A DNA stretch of 13,934 nucleotides from NCBI GenBank assembly GCA_013002925.1, contig JABDLQ010000169.1, forward strand, positions 1 to 13,934, in the 5' to 3' direction. Within the stretch, counting starts at the first letter, position 1, and each line of letters starts with the position of its first letter. Both the position numbers and the translations under genes were made by a program. This stretch comes from Gammaproteobacteria bacterium. GTDB taxonomy: Bacteria > Pseudomonadota > Gammaproteobacteria > Steroidobacterales > SZUA-146. Under the pieces are notes generated by a model, which had not been told where the DNA came from, made no database searches, and saw only the letters and a program-made list of their open reading frames with translations. This document shows, one piece after another, positions 6,831-13,934 of the stretch.

Positions 6831-6846
6831 TGTGACGCAGATCACA
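6831..6846 (+). promoter_or_regulatory. CRP/Vfr binding site upstream of fimU
   Basis: TGTGACGCAGATCACA is a perfect TGTGA-N6-TCACA dyad, flanked by AAG and CTC, and close to the full CRP consensus. It lies seven bases after the AlgR-type box. Its centre (6838.5) is about 31 bases upstream of the start predicted from TATACT (6858-6863), overlapping the -35 position. That fits repression or a modified architecture better than a standard class II activator site at -41.5. Confidence 0.78.
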
Positions 6847-6857
6847 CTCTGCGCTTC

Positions 6858-6863
6858 TATACT
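6858..6863 (+). promoter_or_regulatory. -10 element of the fimU operon promoter
   Basis: TATACT matches TATAAT at five of six positions and lies 24 bases upstream of the fimU ATG. No good -35 is present; the position 17 bases upstream reads ACGCAG, inside the CRP site. This is what an activator-dependent promoter would look like. The predicted start near 6870 leaves an 18-base leader that includes the GAGAGGA ribosome binding site. Confidence 0.6.
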
Positions 6864-6887
6864 CAAAGAGCAGAGAGGACAACAACG

Positions 6888-7466
6888 ATGAAACGACGCC
6901 AGAGCGGATTAAATCTTGTGGAGCTGATGGTCGCCCTGGTGGTAGCCGGGATTGCGCTCTCTATTGGTGTGCCGTCATTTAACGTCAGCATCAAAAATTC
7001 CCGATTGACAACAGCGGTGAACAACCTGGTGACCTCCATGCACATAGCACGCTCGGAAGCGACCAAACGGGGCACTCCGGTGACGCTGTGTCGCACTGAT
7101 CAGACGGCCATCGCGACGCCGGTCTGTGGCAGCGGCTCGAACTGGCGCGATGGCTGGATGGTATTTGTCGATACCAACAACAATGCGACACTGGATTCTG
7201 CGGCCGGCGAGGACGTCTTGCACGTCACCGGGGCCCAACATGAAAAGCTGAATGTTATCAGCGATAACGTGATCAATCAGGCCATTACCTACCGTGCGAA
7301 TGGATTTGCGAACCTGGCACCTGGCGGCAGCGGTCCCCGGTACCTGGTATTTTGTGACGACTCAAAAGCAGATCGCTTTTCACGAGTTTTGGCCATTTCC
7401 AATACAGGTCGGCCCCAGATCATACCCCCTCTGTCACCACTGCACACACGGCCCTCCTGCGAGTAA
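6888..7466 (+). CDS. fimU: Type IV pilus minor pilin, GspH/FimT family (FimU-like)
   Basis: This minor pilin of 192 residues is thought, from the Pseudomonas system, to help prime pilus assembly and to link the PilV/W/X/Y1 tip to the major pilin. The leader MKRRQSG is followed by LNLVELMVALVVAGIALSIG, with Glu at mature position 5 and the usual helix continuing to PSF. The globular domain carries the FimT pattern VTLC (Cys68), Cys80, NWRDGWMVFVDTN and SNTGRPQI near the end. ATG at 6888 has GAGAGGA (6873-6879) eight bases upstream. It follows its own regulated promoter and is the first gene of a tightly spaced run through pilE. The names FimT and FimU rest on gene order, since both proteins belong to one family. 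Confidence 0.88.
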   Translation: MKRRQSGLNLVELMVALVVAGIALSIGVPSFNVSIKNSRLTTAVNNLVTSMHIARSEATKRGTPVTLCRTDQTAIATPVCGSGSNWRDGWMVFVDTNNNATLDSAAGEDVLHVTGAQHEKLNVISDNVINQAITYRANGFANLAPGGSGPRYLVFCDDSKADRFSRVLAISNTGRPQIIPPLSPLHTRPSCE

Positions 7467-7480
7467 ACATGGGTGAATTC

Positions 7481-7966
7481 ATGAAACAAGCTTCAATGAC
7501 AAAACATGCGGGTGGCTTCTCGTTGATTGAGGTGCTGGTAGCTCTTGTTATTTTGTCAGTAGGCATGCTCGGTATTTTGACGCTGCAGGTCAAAGGTCTG
7601 CAGTTTACTCAAAATGCCATGACCAACACCCAGGCGGTCAACATTGCTAGCGATATGGTTGATCGAATTCGCGCGAATCCCGCTGCAAGCTCTGCCTATG
7701 CTATTCCGTACGGTCCAACCAGTGCTGCGCCGTTAACAAATTGTGCAGATGCTGATGGTGTCTTTGTGACCGCCGTGTGCACCCCGCCGGCGATGGCAGC
7801 CCACGACATATGGCAATGGAAAAGCCAACTGCAAAACGCTTCGAGCCTGCCGGATGCCGATGGCAGGATTACCGTTAATGCAACCACGACGCCGCCCACC
7901 TATACGATTGAAGTGAAATGGGTTGAGCGTGGTGAGGAGCAACAGCATGTGGTCAAATTTCAGTAG
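7481..7966 (+). CDS. pilV: Type IV pilus minor pilin PilV
   Basis: PilV is a minor pilin of the tip or priming complex. It has a leader ending in GG, then FSLIEVLVALVILSVGMLGI with Glu at mature position 5. The family pattern follows: QNAMTNTQAVNIASDMVDRIRANP (read here as two blocks, 45-56 and 57-68), then Cys88 and Cys100. The protein is 161 residues. Three in-frame ATGs are possible: 7469 (165 aa), 7481 and 7496 (156 aa). I chose 7481 because GGTGA lies just before it. The one at 7469 is two bases after the fimU stop, and the one at 7496 would give the most typical leader (MTKHAGG). It is translationally close to fimU upstream and pilW downstream (5-base gap). Confidence 0.88.
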   Translation: MKQASMTKHAGGFSLIEVLVALVILSVGMLGILTLQVKGLQFTQNAMTNTQAVNIASDMVDRIRANPAASSAYAIPYGPTSAAPLTNCADADGVFVTAVCTPPAMAAHDIWQWKSQLQNASSLPDADGRITVNATTTPPTYTIEVKWVERGEEQQHVVKFQ

Positions 7967-7971
7967 CAGCT

Positions 7972-8976
7972 ATGAATAGTCACCGCACAAACAACGATTC
8001 ATCTATGCGTAACCATCAATACGGACTCAGCCTGATCGAACTGATGATCGGCATGGCGATTGGCATCATTCTCGTGGGCGGTTCTTTTTATGTGTATGCC
8101 AGCACGCGCGCCGCATTTGACACGAATGAAAGCTACGCATTGATGCAGGAAAATGCCCGATACGCATTTACGCTGCTGGAACCGGACATTCAACTGGCCG
8201 GTCTGTGGGGCAATCACTCAAATCCGGACGCAATTGTCGGCCGGGCAGCGGATCGCGACGCTGGCGATGTACTGTTTGCCGGTGATTGCGCAGCCAACTG
8301 GACCGTAGATTTTAATCAATACCTGGGGGGCACCAACGATGTTGCCTCACCTTTGTCGTGTTTTCCGGACGGCCGCTACCTGCTCGGCACTGATGTGCTG
8401 ATTTCCCGCCGTGCGGCAACGACTCCCGTGCGTGATGCGGATCTCGCTGTCGGGCAGGTCTATTTACGCTCCAGCGAATTTCCGCTGAGCGAGGTTTTTA
8501 TTGCCGCAGGTGCCGACCCCACAACATCGATTCCAACTGGACTACCGCAACGCGCGGAAAATTTTCCGGTCATCGCACGCATGTATTACATCAGCAAGTA
8601 CACCGTTGCCAGCGGCGACGACTCTGATGGCATTCCGTCATTACGCAGAGTTGAACTGCAGACCTCCGGTGGTGCACCTGACATTATTGACTCTGAAGTC
8701 ATCCCCGGCGTGGCGAACATGCAAGTGCAATTTGGCATTGACTCCAATGGCGACGAGGCTGTAGATGCGTACGTGCATGCCGACAATCCACTGCTACGCA
8801 ATGACAATGTAAAAGCGGTACGCATCTGGCTTCTGATGCGTGCACAAAACCCTGAACTTGGTTACGAAGACGACCTTGTCTATCGCATGGGCGGACGCAA
8901 TATCAGTGTCCCGGATGCTTTCAACGATCACCGCCATCTGGCAGTCTCACGCACAATTTTTTTACGCAACCGCTAG
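7972..8976 (+). CDS. pilW: Type IV pilus minor pilin PilW
   Basis: PilW is the large minor pilin of the tip complex; this one has 334 residues. The prepilin site is G18, followed by LSLIELMIGMAIGIILVGGS, with Glu23 at mature position 5. The PilW pattern QENARYAF (60-67) and PDIQLAGLWG (71-80) follows. Near the C-terminus, D257-S-N-G-D261-E-A-V-D265 resembles an EF-hand calcium loop. ATG at 7972 gives an 18-residue leader; ATG at 8005 (MRNHQYG) would give a more typical seven-residue leader, and neither has a clear ribosome binding site. It begins five bases after pilV and is followed closely by pilX, consistent with one transcript. Confidence 0.88.
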   Translation: MNSHRTNNDSSMRNHQYGLSLIELMIGMAIGIILVGGSFYVYASTRAAFDTNESYALMQENARYAFTLLEPDIQLAGLWGNHSNPDAIVGRAADRDAGDVLFAGDCAANWTVDFNQYLGGTNDVASPLSCFPDGRYLLGTDVLISRRAATTPVRDADLAVGQVYLRSSEFPLSEVFIAAGADPTTSIPTGLPQRAENFPVIARMYYISKYTVASGDDSDGIPSLRRVELQTSGGAPDIIDSEVIPGVANMQVQFGIDSNGDEAVDAYVHADNPLLRNDNVKAVRIWLLMRAQNPELGYEDDLVYRMGGRNISVPDAFNDHRHLAVSRTIFLRNR

Positions 8977-9010
8977 GCGGCAGCAACGCTTCAATCACAT
9001 GGTGAAAATT

Positions 9011-9511
9011 ATGCAACAGTTCAAACAGCGACAATCCGGTGCAGCTTTAATTGTCGGGCTGGTCCTGCTGGCGATCTTAACGTTGCTCACGGCAACATCG
9101 ATGAACAGTTCAACCGTAAGCTTACGGATGGCAGATAACGTCAAGCAGGCCGATCTTGCCTTTAAAGCGACAGAAACTGCGCTCAACAATGAGTTTTTAA
9201 ATGGTGGTGCTTTGACCATGGACGGCACTGTCTCACCGATTGACCCTGAAAACCCGGATGACCCGTTGATCAATAACATTGCACGTGCACCGGCCGATAT
9301 TGGGGTCGATGTCGTCGGCGATAGCAGCCCGGATATCACCGTGTCGGTTGTGACCATTCTGGAAGATGAGTTACAGCCAGGCTTTGGCACCGGTCTTGGG
9401 AACGAGGCTGGCGCCAATATGCATTTTGAAATTCAGGGTGCTGCTACAGCAGGGCGCGGGGCACGGTCGAGTCAGCGCCTGGGCTTTTCCATTTTGGTTC
9501 CGCAACCTTAA
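9011..9511 (+). CDS. pilX: Type IV pilus minor pilin PilX
   Basis: PilX is a minor pilin of the tip complex. The 166 residues start with a leader ending QSG and a PilX_N-type segment AALIVGLVLLAILTLLTATS. This continues into SMNSSTVSLRMADNVKQADL and AFKATETAL, close to the usual SxQN..LRMAGN..D..LAFQAAE pattern. As in other PilX/GspK-type proteins, position 5 is not Glu. There are no cysteines. An open frame runs upstream into pilW; ATG at 9011 is preferred because GGTGA precedes it, with ATG 8999 (four residues longer) as alternative. The acidic, Asp/Pro-rich middle (about 75-125) is variable in the family. The next gene starts 15 bases after the stop. Confidence 0.86.
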   Translation: MQQFKQRQSGAALIVGLVLLAILTLLTATSMNSSTVSLRMADNVKQADLAFKATETALNNEFLNGGALTMDGTVSPIDPENPDDPLINNIARAPADIGVDVVGDSSPDITVSVVTILEDELQPGFGTGLGNEAGANMHFEIQGAATAGRGARSSQRLGFSILVPQP

Positions 9512-9526
9512 TTATCGGAATACACC

Positions 9527-9862
9527 ATGAAAACCATTTTTCTGAAAACAGTTTTTTTACTTGTGCTCACAGGCGGGGTCTCAGGCGTTGTCGCAGCACC
9601 TTTTGTCCACACAGAATTCGCAGCAGAAACCTCGATCACCCTGCTTGGCGACAAGCCATTGAGCGGCGGCACGTTGTTTGTAAAGCGCTGTGACCAGTGC
9701 CCGCGCGTCGCGGTGAGCTTTAATCCCGGCACGCTGTACTACCAACAGCGCAAGCGCATCTCCGCTGACGCCGCTATGGCTCTGGATGGCCAGGGCGCCA
9801 CTATTTTCTATGATCCAAAAACAAAATACGTAACACGAGTGGTGTTTTGGCGCTCGCAATAA
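9527..9862 (+). CDS. Small secreted CxxC protein of unknown function in the pilus operon
   Basis: I do not recognise this 111-residue protein. It begins with a clear Sec signal peptide, MKTIFLKTVFLLVLTGG, with likely cleavage after VVAA (24). The mature part of about 87 residues is basic and has its only two cysteines as a CxxC pair in KRCDQCPRV (Cys55, Cys58), which suggests a disulfide or metal site. The C-terminus is rich in aromatic and beta-type residues (ATIFYDPKTKYVTRVVFW). It is 15 bases after pilX and 54 bases before pilY1, so it is almost certainly part of the pilus operon and periplasmic or surface-located. In Pseudomonas the small pilY2 gene follows pilY1. This gene has a different position, and equivalence to PilY2 is only a guess. 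A PilY1 chaperone or tip component fits the context. Confidence 0.8.
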   Translation: MKTIFLKTVFLLVLTGGVSGVVAAPFVHTEFAAETSITLLGDKPLSGGTLFVKRCDQCPRVAVSFNPGTLYYQQRKRISADAAMALDGQGATIFYDPKTKYVTRVVFWRSQ

Positions 9863-9916
9863 CAACAGTTTATCAGGCCGGCGTCGCTGCCTGCCTGAGC
9901 ATTACGGGTATTACTT

Positions 9917-12900
9917 ATGAATAGGTCAAATTGTTCAGCATCGGTATTTCTGACCAGTGTCTTCATGACAGTCATGACATTGTCACCGGTTTATGCCGAT
10001 GACACGGAAACCCTGGTAGGGCGGACGTTACCAATTGCGGGCCCCAACGTCACCATTATTATCGACAGCTCCGGCAGCATGCTGTCAAATGTTCTGGTGG
10101 ATGGTGACACCTATATGCCCGATACCACCTACACGGGTCCTTTTAATGATGCATCGAGACTGTATTACACGTTTACAGCCGGTGATGCCATTGACTTCCC
10201 GGATGATACCGCCACTGCCGGCAACGGGTGGGTGCGATCGGCAGTGTTTGCCTGCAACGCCGCACAAATTGCGCTCAACTCAACAGGCTATTTCACCACT
10301 CGTTACGCACAGTTCGGAGACAACAGCGACGGGACCGGTTCCTGGAAAGCCCTGGTGGCGGCCGGATCCTCCGGACCCACCTCGGATACGTCACCGGTTT
10401 TCGGCGAGGACAGGACCACCGAGTGCAGCTCTGACCTTGGCATTCATGGTCTGGATGACACCTCGCCTGCCACCTATCCGGTCAATGACAGCGTGCCTGA
10501 TGATCCCGCCACCCTGGGTGATGAAGAGGCCAATTTGTATACCTCTGTTGATACAGCGGCCGAACGCATCGACTGGGACATTACGGGCGCGACATATACG
10601 TTTTTCAGCAATAATTTTCTGAACTGGATTCATGAACGGGCGGCAAGCGGTGATCCGGTCGTTTTCACTCGTCTGGAAATCGTGCAAAAAGTCGCAAGGA
10701 ATCTGATCAATGATCTCAGCGCTGATAGCATCCGACATGGATCCCCCCTGCGTGTCGGTGTGATGCGTTTCTCTACCAACGGCTCAGGCGGGATGGTGGT
10801 TCATGAAGTTGCCGATGTCGCAGTCAATGCGGGGACCCTGATCGAACGCATCGATGCGATCACGGCGGACAACAACACCCCGCTGGCAGAAACCCTGTAT
10901 GAAGCGAATCGTTATTACAAGGGCGAGAGCGTGTTTTTTGGAAGCGAATCCAAACCAATTGCATCGGTGGATGGATCACGTACCGGCGATAGCTACAATT
11001 CACCGATCACGTCTGCCTGCCAAAAAAACTATATTGTGCTGTTGACTGATGGCCAGCCTGTTGGAGACACCGAGGCCGATACTGCCATTAATGACCTGGT
11101 CGGCACGTGCACCGGCAGTTGTCTGGATGAGCTAAGCGTCTATCTGCACACCAGTGATGTAGCATCCGGCATAGACGATGTCCAAACTATTGATACCTAT
11201 GTGATCGGGTTTTTTACTGACTCCGATTTGCTGCGCGACACGGCCACCGGCGAAATTCTGTATGACGCAGACGGCACCTTGCTGCCGGCTCCACGCGAGG
11301 GATATTTCCTCGCCGAAGACCCTGATCAACTGGCGGACGCATTTGCCACCATCTTTGGTGGGGTCACGGCGGATGTGAGTTCATTCACAGCACCCACAGT
11401 GTCTGTTAACAGCCTCAATCGCCTGACCAACCGCGACACCCTGTATTTCACGATGTTCGAACAATCACGCCGTGGCGAGCCCCACTGGAACGGCAATCTG
11501 AAGGCTTACCGGATCGGCACTGCCGGCACCGATGACCTTGCAATTCTGGATGCTGCCGGCAATCGTGCACTTGACGACAGCGGCAATTTCAAACCATCGG
11601 CTCGCAGCATCTGGACACTCGTAGCAGACGGACCGGATGGAGGCGATGTCAGTAAAGGCGGCATGGCCAGCCGCCTGTCGGCATCGCGCAAAATCTACAG
11701 CAACGTCACGACCAGCGCTAACCTGGCGGATTTGTCGAATCGTGTCAGACCGGAAAACACAGATCTGACCAAAACGCTGCTGGGCATAGATGGTGCCACG
11801 GATGACGAACGCACTGCCTTGATAAATTTTGCCAAAGGTTTAAATCCTGATGGCTCACCAAGAAAAGTTCTCGGCGATCCTTTGCACAGCGAGCCCTACG
11901 TCGCCACGTTTAGCGGTGCAGACGATGACCTGATGCTGTTTTTTGGGACCAATGACGGCTATCTGCATGCGGTCGACCCAACGCCCGCTACCGCGACGGA
12001 GGACCTGGAACAATTTGCGTTTATCCCCAAAGAACTTCTCAGGCAGCTACCGCGGATCAAGGAAAACCCGCCATCTACAGACCCGATCGGTAACAAAGCC
12101 TATGGGATGGACGGCCCGATTACCGGCTGGATCCAGAACGACGATGGCGATGGCGTAATCGAAAGTGGCGAAACACTGCATATTTACGCTGGCATGCGCC
12201 GCGGGGGCGGTGCGCAAAGCAGTTACCACGCGCTCAATCTGGCCAATCGCAGTGAACCCAAGCATGAGTTCGAGATCAGTCGGTCACGCACAGGTTATGC
12301 AAAGCTTGGGCAAACCTGGTCACCACTGTCGCATGGCAAAATACGCGTGGGTGGCACGGCCCGCGATGTGCTGTTTTTCGGTGGTGGTTATGACACCAAC
12401 CAGGACAGCAATTACACACCCGATGCAATGGGCAATGCCGTGTATATCGCCGATGCGCTGACAGGTAACAAAATCTGGAGCGCCAGCAACAGCGGTGAAG
12501 CCCTGAACTTACCCGACATGAAATTCAGCATTCCGTCAGAAATTCGCATCATTGACATCAATCAGGATGGCTTCATCGACCGCATGTACGTCGGCGATAT
12601 GGGTGGTCAGGTGTGGCGTTTTGACATCGATAATTTTGCCTCAGACCCGGCCGATGCAATCACCGGTGGTCTGCTGGCCAAGCTCGGTGGTACTGACGCC
12701 GCCGATGCGCGCCGCTTCTACTCTCCTCCCAGCGTGGCACGCTTTCTGGAAGACGGCGAAAGCTTTTTGACGGTAGCGCTGGGATCCGGTTATCGCGCGC
12801 ACCCGCTCGATGAAGATGTCAACGATCGGTTCTACATCTTGCGGGACGACAATGTTCTGGGGCCGGAACTGGATGATAGTGGCGATCCTGAATACGGAGA

Positions 12901-13390
12901 CACTAACCCGGCACTTTTGATTGAAGACGCTGACCTTGCCGTAATATCGGACACTATGGCGGTCAGCGGTGCGTTTGCCGGCTGGAAACTGATCTTGCCT
13001 GGCTCCGGTGAGAAATCCTTGTCTGCTGCCATCACTATCGATGGTCGGGTGTTTTTCTCCACTTACACTCCCGAAACACCAGCGCTTAGCTGCGAGCCGG
13101 TTGCGGCGATCGGCCTGGGCAAACTCTACGGCATCGATATACTGACCGGGCTGCCAACACTTTATGATGATCCTGACGCGACGACACCGGTCTTCAGCGT
13201 TGATCTGGACCCAGCCGGTATTCCACCGACACCACGACTTGTCTTCACAGAGCCAACCTGCACCGATTGTGACACGACCGTCTTTAATGAAGTCGCAATC
13301 TTGCCAGGCGGTGATCCAATTGATCCGCGGATTTCTACCAGCCCGATTAAAACCTACTGGTACCAAACCGATGCCGATGGGGGAAATTAG
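9917..13390 (+). CDS. pilY1: Type IV pilus tip adhesin / biogenesis factor PilY1 (PilC family)
   Basis: PilY1 is a secreted, pilus-associated protein needed for pilus extension and for adhesion or surface sensing in Pseudomonas and Neisseria. The 1157 residues are close to the 1161 of P. aeruginosa. A signal peptide (1-27, ending PVYA) precedes a von Willebrand A domain with the MIDAS residues D50-x-S52-x-S54 (DSSGS), Thr321 (NNTPLAET) and Asp378 (LLTDGQP). The C-terminal PilC-type beta-propeller (about 645-1040) shows LGDPLHSEP, FFGTNDGYLHA, GGGYD, YVGDMGGQVWRFD and LGSGYR. Two calcium-type loops are visible: N741-D-D-G-D-G to E752, and D880-I-N-Q-D-G-F-I-D888. No RGD integrin motif is present. 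A CxxC (1115-1118) lies near the C-terminus. ATG at 9917 gives a proper signal peptide, though the ribosome binding site is poor. pilE follows after one base. Confidence 0.95.
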   Translation: MNRSNCSASVFLTSVFMTVMTLSPVYADDTETLVGRTLPIAGPNVTIIIDSSGSMLSNVLVDGDTYMPDTTYTGPFNDASRLYYTFTAGDAIDFPDDTATAGNGWVRSAVFACNAAQIALNSTGYFTTRYAQFGDNSDGTGSWKALVAAGSSGPTSDTSPVFGEDRTTECSSDLGIHGLDDTSPATYPVNDSVPDDPATLGDEEANLYTSVDTAAERIDWDITGATYTFFSNNFLNWIHERAASGDPVVFTRLEIVQKVARNLINDLSADSIRHGSPLRVGVMRFSTNGSGGMVVHEVADVAVNAGTLIERIDAITADNNTPLAETLYEANRYYKGESVFFGSESKPIASVDGSRTGDSYNSPITSACQKNYIVLLTDGQPVGDTEADTAINDLVGTCTGSCLDELSVYLHTSDVASGIDDVQTIDTYVIGFFTDSDLLRDTATGEILYDADGTLLPAPREGYFLAEDPDQLADAFATIFGGVTADVSSFTAPTVSVNSLNRLTNRDTLYFTMFEQSRRGEPHWNGNLKAYRIGTAGTDDLAILDAAGNRALDDSGNFKPSARSIWTLVADGPDGGDVSKGGMASRLSASRKIYSNVTTSANLADLSNRVRPENTDLTKTLLGIDGATDDERTALINFAKGLNPDGSPRKVLGDPLHSEPYVATFSGADDDLMLFFGTNDGYLHAVDPTPATATEDLEQFAFIPKELLRQLPRIKENPPSTDPIGNKAYGMDGPITGWIQNDDGDGVIESGETLHIYAGMRRGGGAQSSYHALNLANRSEPKHEFEISRSRTGYAKLGQTWSPLSHGKIRVGGTARDVLFFGGGYDTNQDSNYTPDAMGNAVYIADALTGNKIWSASNSGEALNLPDMKFSIPSEIRIIDINQDGFIDRMYVGDMGGQVWRFDIDNFASDPADAITGGLLAKLGGTDAADARRFYSPPSVARFLEDGESFLTVALGSGYRAHPLDEDVNDRFYILRDDNVLGPELDDSGDPEYGDTNPALLIEDADLAVISDTMAVSGAFAGWKLILPGSGEKSLSAAITIDGRVFFSTYTPETPALSCEPVAAIGLGKLYGIDILTGLPTLYDDPDATTPVFSVDLDPAGIPPTPRLVFTEPTCTDCDTTVFNEVAILPGGDPIDPRISTSPIKTYWYQTDADGGN

Positions 13391-13391
13391 A

Positions 13392-13826
13392 ATGCATCGC
13401 ACGGCGTTAACGAGCGCGGTGCGCGAGCGCGGACTCACCCTGGTGGAGTTGCTCATCACTTTGGTGATCCTGGGCATTCTGGTGGCGATAGCGGTTCCCA
13501 ATTACACCGACCGGGTCATCAAAGCCAGTCGCAGTGATGCAACCAGTGCGCTGCTGGCGCTCGCAGCGGCGCAGGAAAAATTTTATCTTAAAAATAATGC
13601 GTATACGGACACACTTGCCGACCTCGGAATAACCACCACCGCAGAAAAAAAATATGACCTTGCCATCACAGTGCCAGGCGCTGGTGGATTTGTAGCTACT
13701 GCGACACCAGCAGATGGCAGCCCCCAACTGGCCGACAGCAACTGCCAGAGTTTTTCCATTGATCACACCGGGCGCAAACTGGCCACTGATGGCGATTTGG
13801 GCGATACAACCGGTAAATGCTGGTAG
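13392..13826 (+). CDS. pilE: Type IV pilin-like protein PilE (minor pilin)
   Basis: This type IV prepilin has 144 residues. The leader MHRTALTSAVRERG is followed by LTLVELLITLVILGILVAIA, then VPNYTDRV, with Glu at mature position 5. The sequence AAAQEKFYLKNNAYT is typical of PilE-type minor pilins of this cluster. Cys118 and Cys143 near the C-terminus (ending GKCW) likely form the D-region disulfide. ATG at 13392 begins one base after the pilY1 stop, pointing to translational coupling; GGGGAAATTAGA precedes it. A longer frame upstream overlaps pilY1 and is not used. It is the last gene of the cluster, as pilE is in Pseudomonas. A major pilin is less likely given this position. Confidence 0.9.
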   Translation: MHRTALTSAVRERGLTLVELLITLVILGILVAIAVPNYTDRVIKASRSDATSALLALAAAQEKFYLKNNAYTDTLADLGITTTAEKKYDLAITVPGAGGFVATATPADGSPQLADSNCQSFSIDHTGRKLATDGDLGDTTGKCW

Positions 13827-13862
13827 ATCACGCACTAACGATTGGCCAGCGCTGCGGCGAAA

Positions 13863-13903
13863 TGTGAACTGACTCACGGCCATAAATCCGCAAAAAATAT
13901 AAT
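13863..13903 (+). promoter_or_regulatory. Putative CRP-dependent promoter reading toward the right edge
   Basis: TGTGA-ACTGAC-TCACG (13863-13878) differs from a perfect CRP dyad by one base and is preceded by AA, giving AATGTGA. A perfect TATAAT (13898-13903) follows with no good -35. The dyad centre is about 39-40 bases upstream of a start near 13910, close to the -41.5 of class II CRP promoters. The regulated gene would lie outside the window. No pilE terminator is visible in 13827-13934. Confidence 0.5.
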
Positions 13904-13934
13904 CTTCCCCCTTACTCTCGATCACTTGTGTGGC

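Noticed and set aside
6237..7466. Type II secretion pseudopilin (GspH) cluster
   Set aside because: FimT-type proteins share the GspH fold, but the following pilV, pilW, pilX, pilY1 and pilE identify a type IV pilus minor pilin operon.
9873..9898. Hairpin TCAGGC/GCCTGA between the CxxC gene and pilY1
   Set aside because: The arms are only six bases with a 14-base loop and no T tract, too weak to call a terminator or attenuator.
9917..13390. RGD integrin-binding motif in PilY1
   Set aside because: It was looked for because it is known in P. aeruginosa PilY1; no RGD tripeptide is present.
12641..13501. 286-residue open frame antisense to pilY1 and pilE
   Set aside because: It is long but lies opposite clearly coding pilY1 and pilE sequence, and shows no motif of its own.

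Overview
The window looks like a chromosomal segment of a gammaproteobacterium. The evidence is the order of the minor pilin genes (fimT, fimU, pilV, pilW, pilX, pilY1, pilE), which follows the Pseudomonas-type cluster, a tRNA gene with encoded CCA, and CRP-like and AlgR-like DNA sites. The genus cannot be read from the sequence. There is no transposase, integrase, CRISPR array or rRNA.

Left part (1-4678): branched-chain amino acid synthesis, arranged unusually. The acetolactate synthase large subunit and ilvC (cut by the left edge) run leftward as a pair. The acetolactate synthase small subunit (ilvH) and threonine deaminase (ilvA) run rightward. The two subunits of one enzyme are therefore transcribed divergently from a 95-base gap. 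Together the four genes cover threonine deamination (IlvA), acetohydroxy acid formation (large subunit plus IlvH) and the reductoisomerase step (IlvC).

Middle (4679-6236): a strong hairpin separates ilvA from a converging tRNA-Thr(CGU) gene that has a good promoter of its own. Beyond it lies a leftward Fur-superfamily regulator without cysteines that resembles alphaproteobacterial Irr. An 800-base stretch without a convincing gene follows, holding a 19-base dyad and a perfect TATAAT.

Right part (6237-13826): a rightward type IV pilus accessory cluster. fimT is separated from fimU by a 111-base promoter region carrying an exact AlgR-type box and a perfect TGTGA-N6-TCACA CRP/Vfr site. After fimU come pilV, pilW and pilX, a small secreted CxxC protein I do not recognise, the large adhesin/tip protein pilY1 (von Willebrand A domain plus PilC-type propeller), and the pilin-like pilE. 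In characterised systems these minor pilins and PilY1 prime pilus assembly and sit at the pilus tip. The last 108 bases hold a second CRP-like site at near class II spacing from a TATAAT, apparently driving a gene beyond the right edge.

I found no wholly new multi-gene system. The best leads are the unnamed CxxC gene between pilX and pilY1, the dual AlgR/CRP control region before fimU, the divergently split acetolactate synthase, and the Irr-like regulator.
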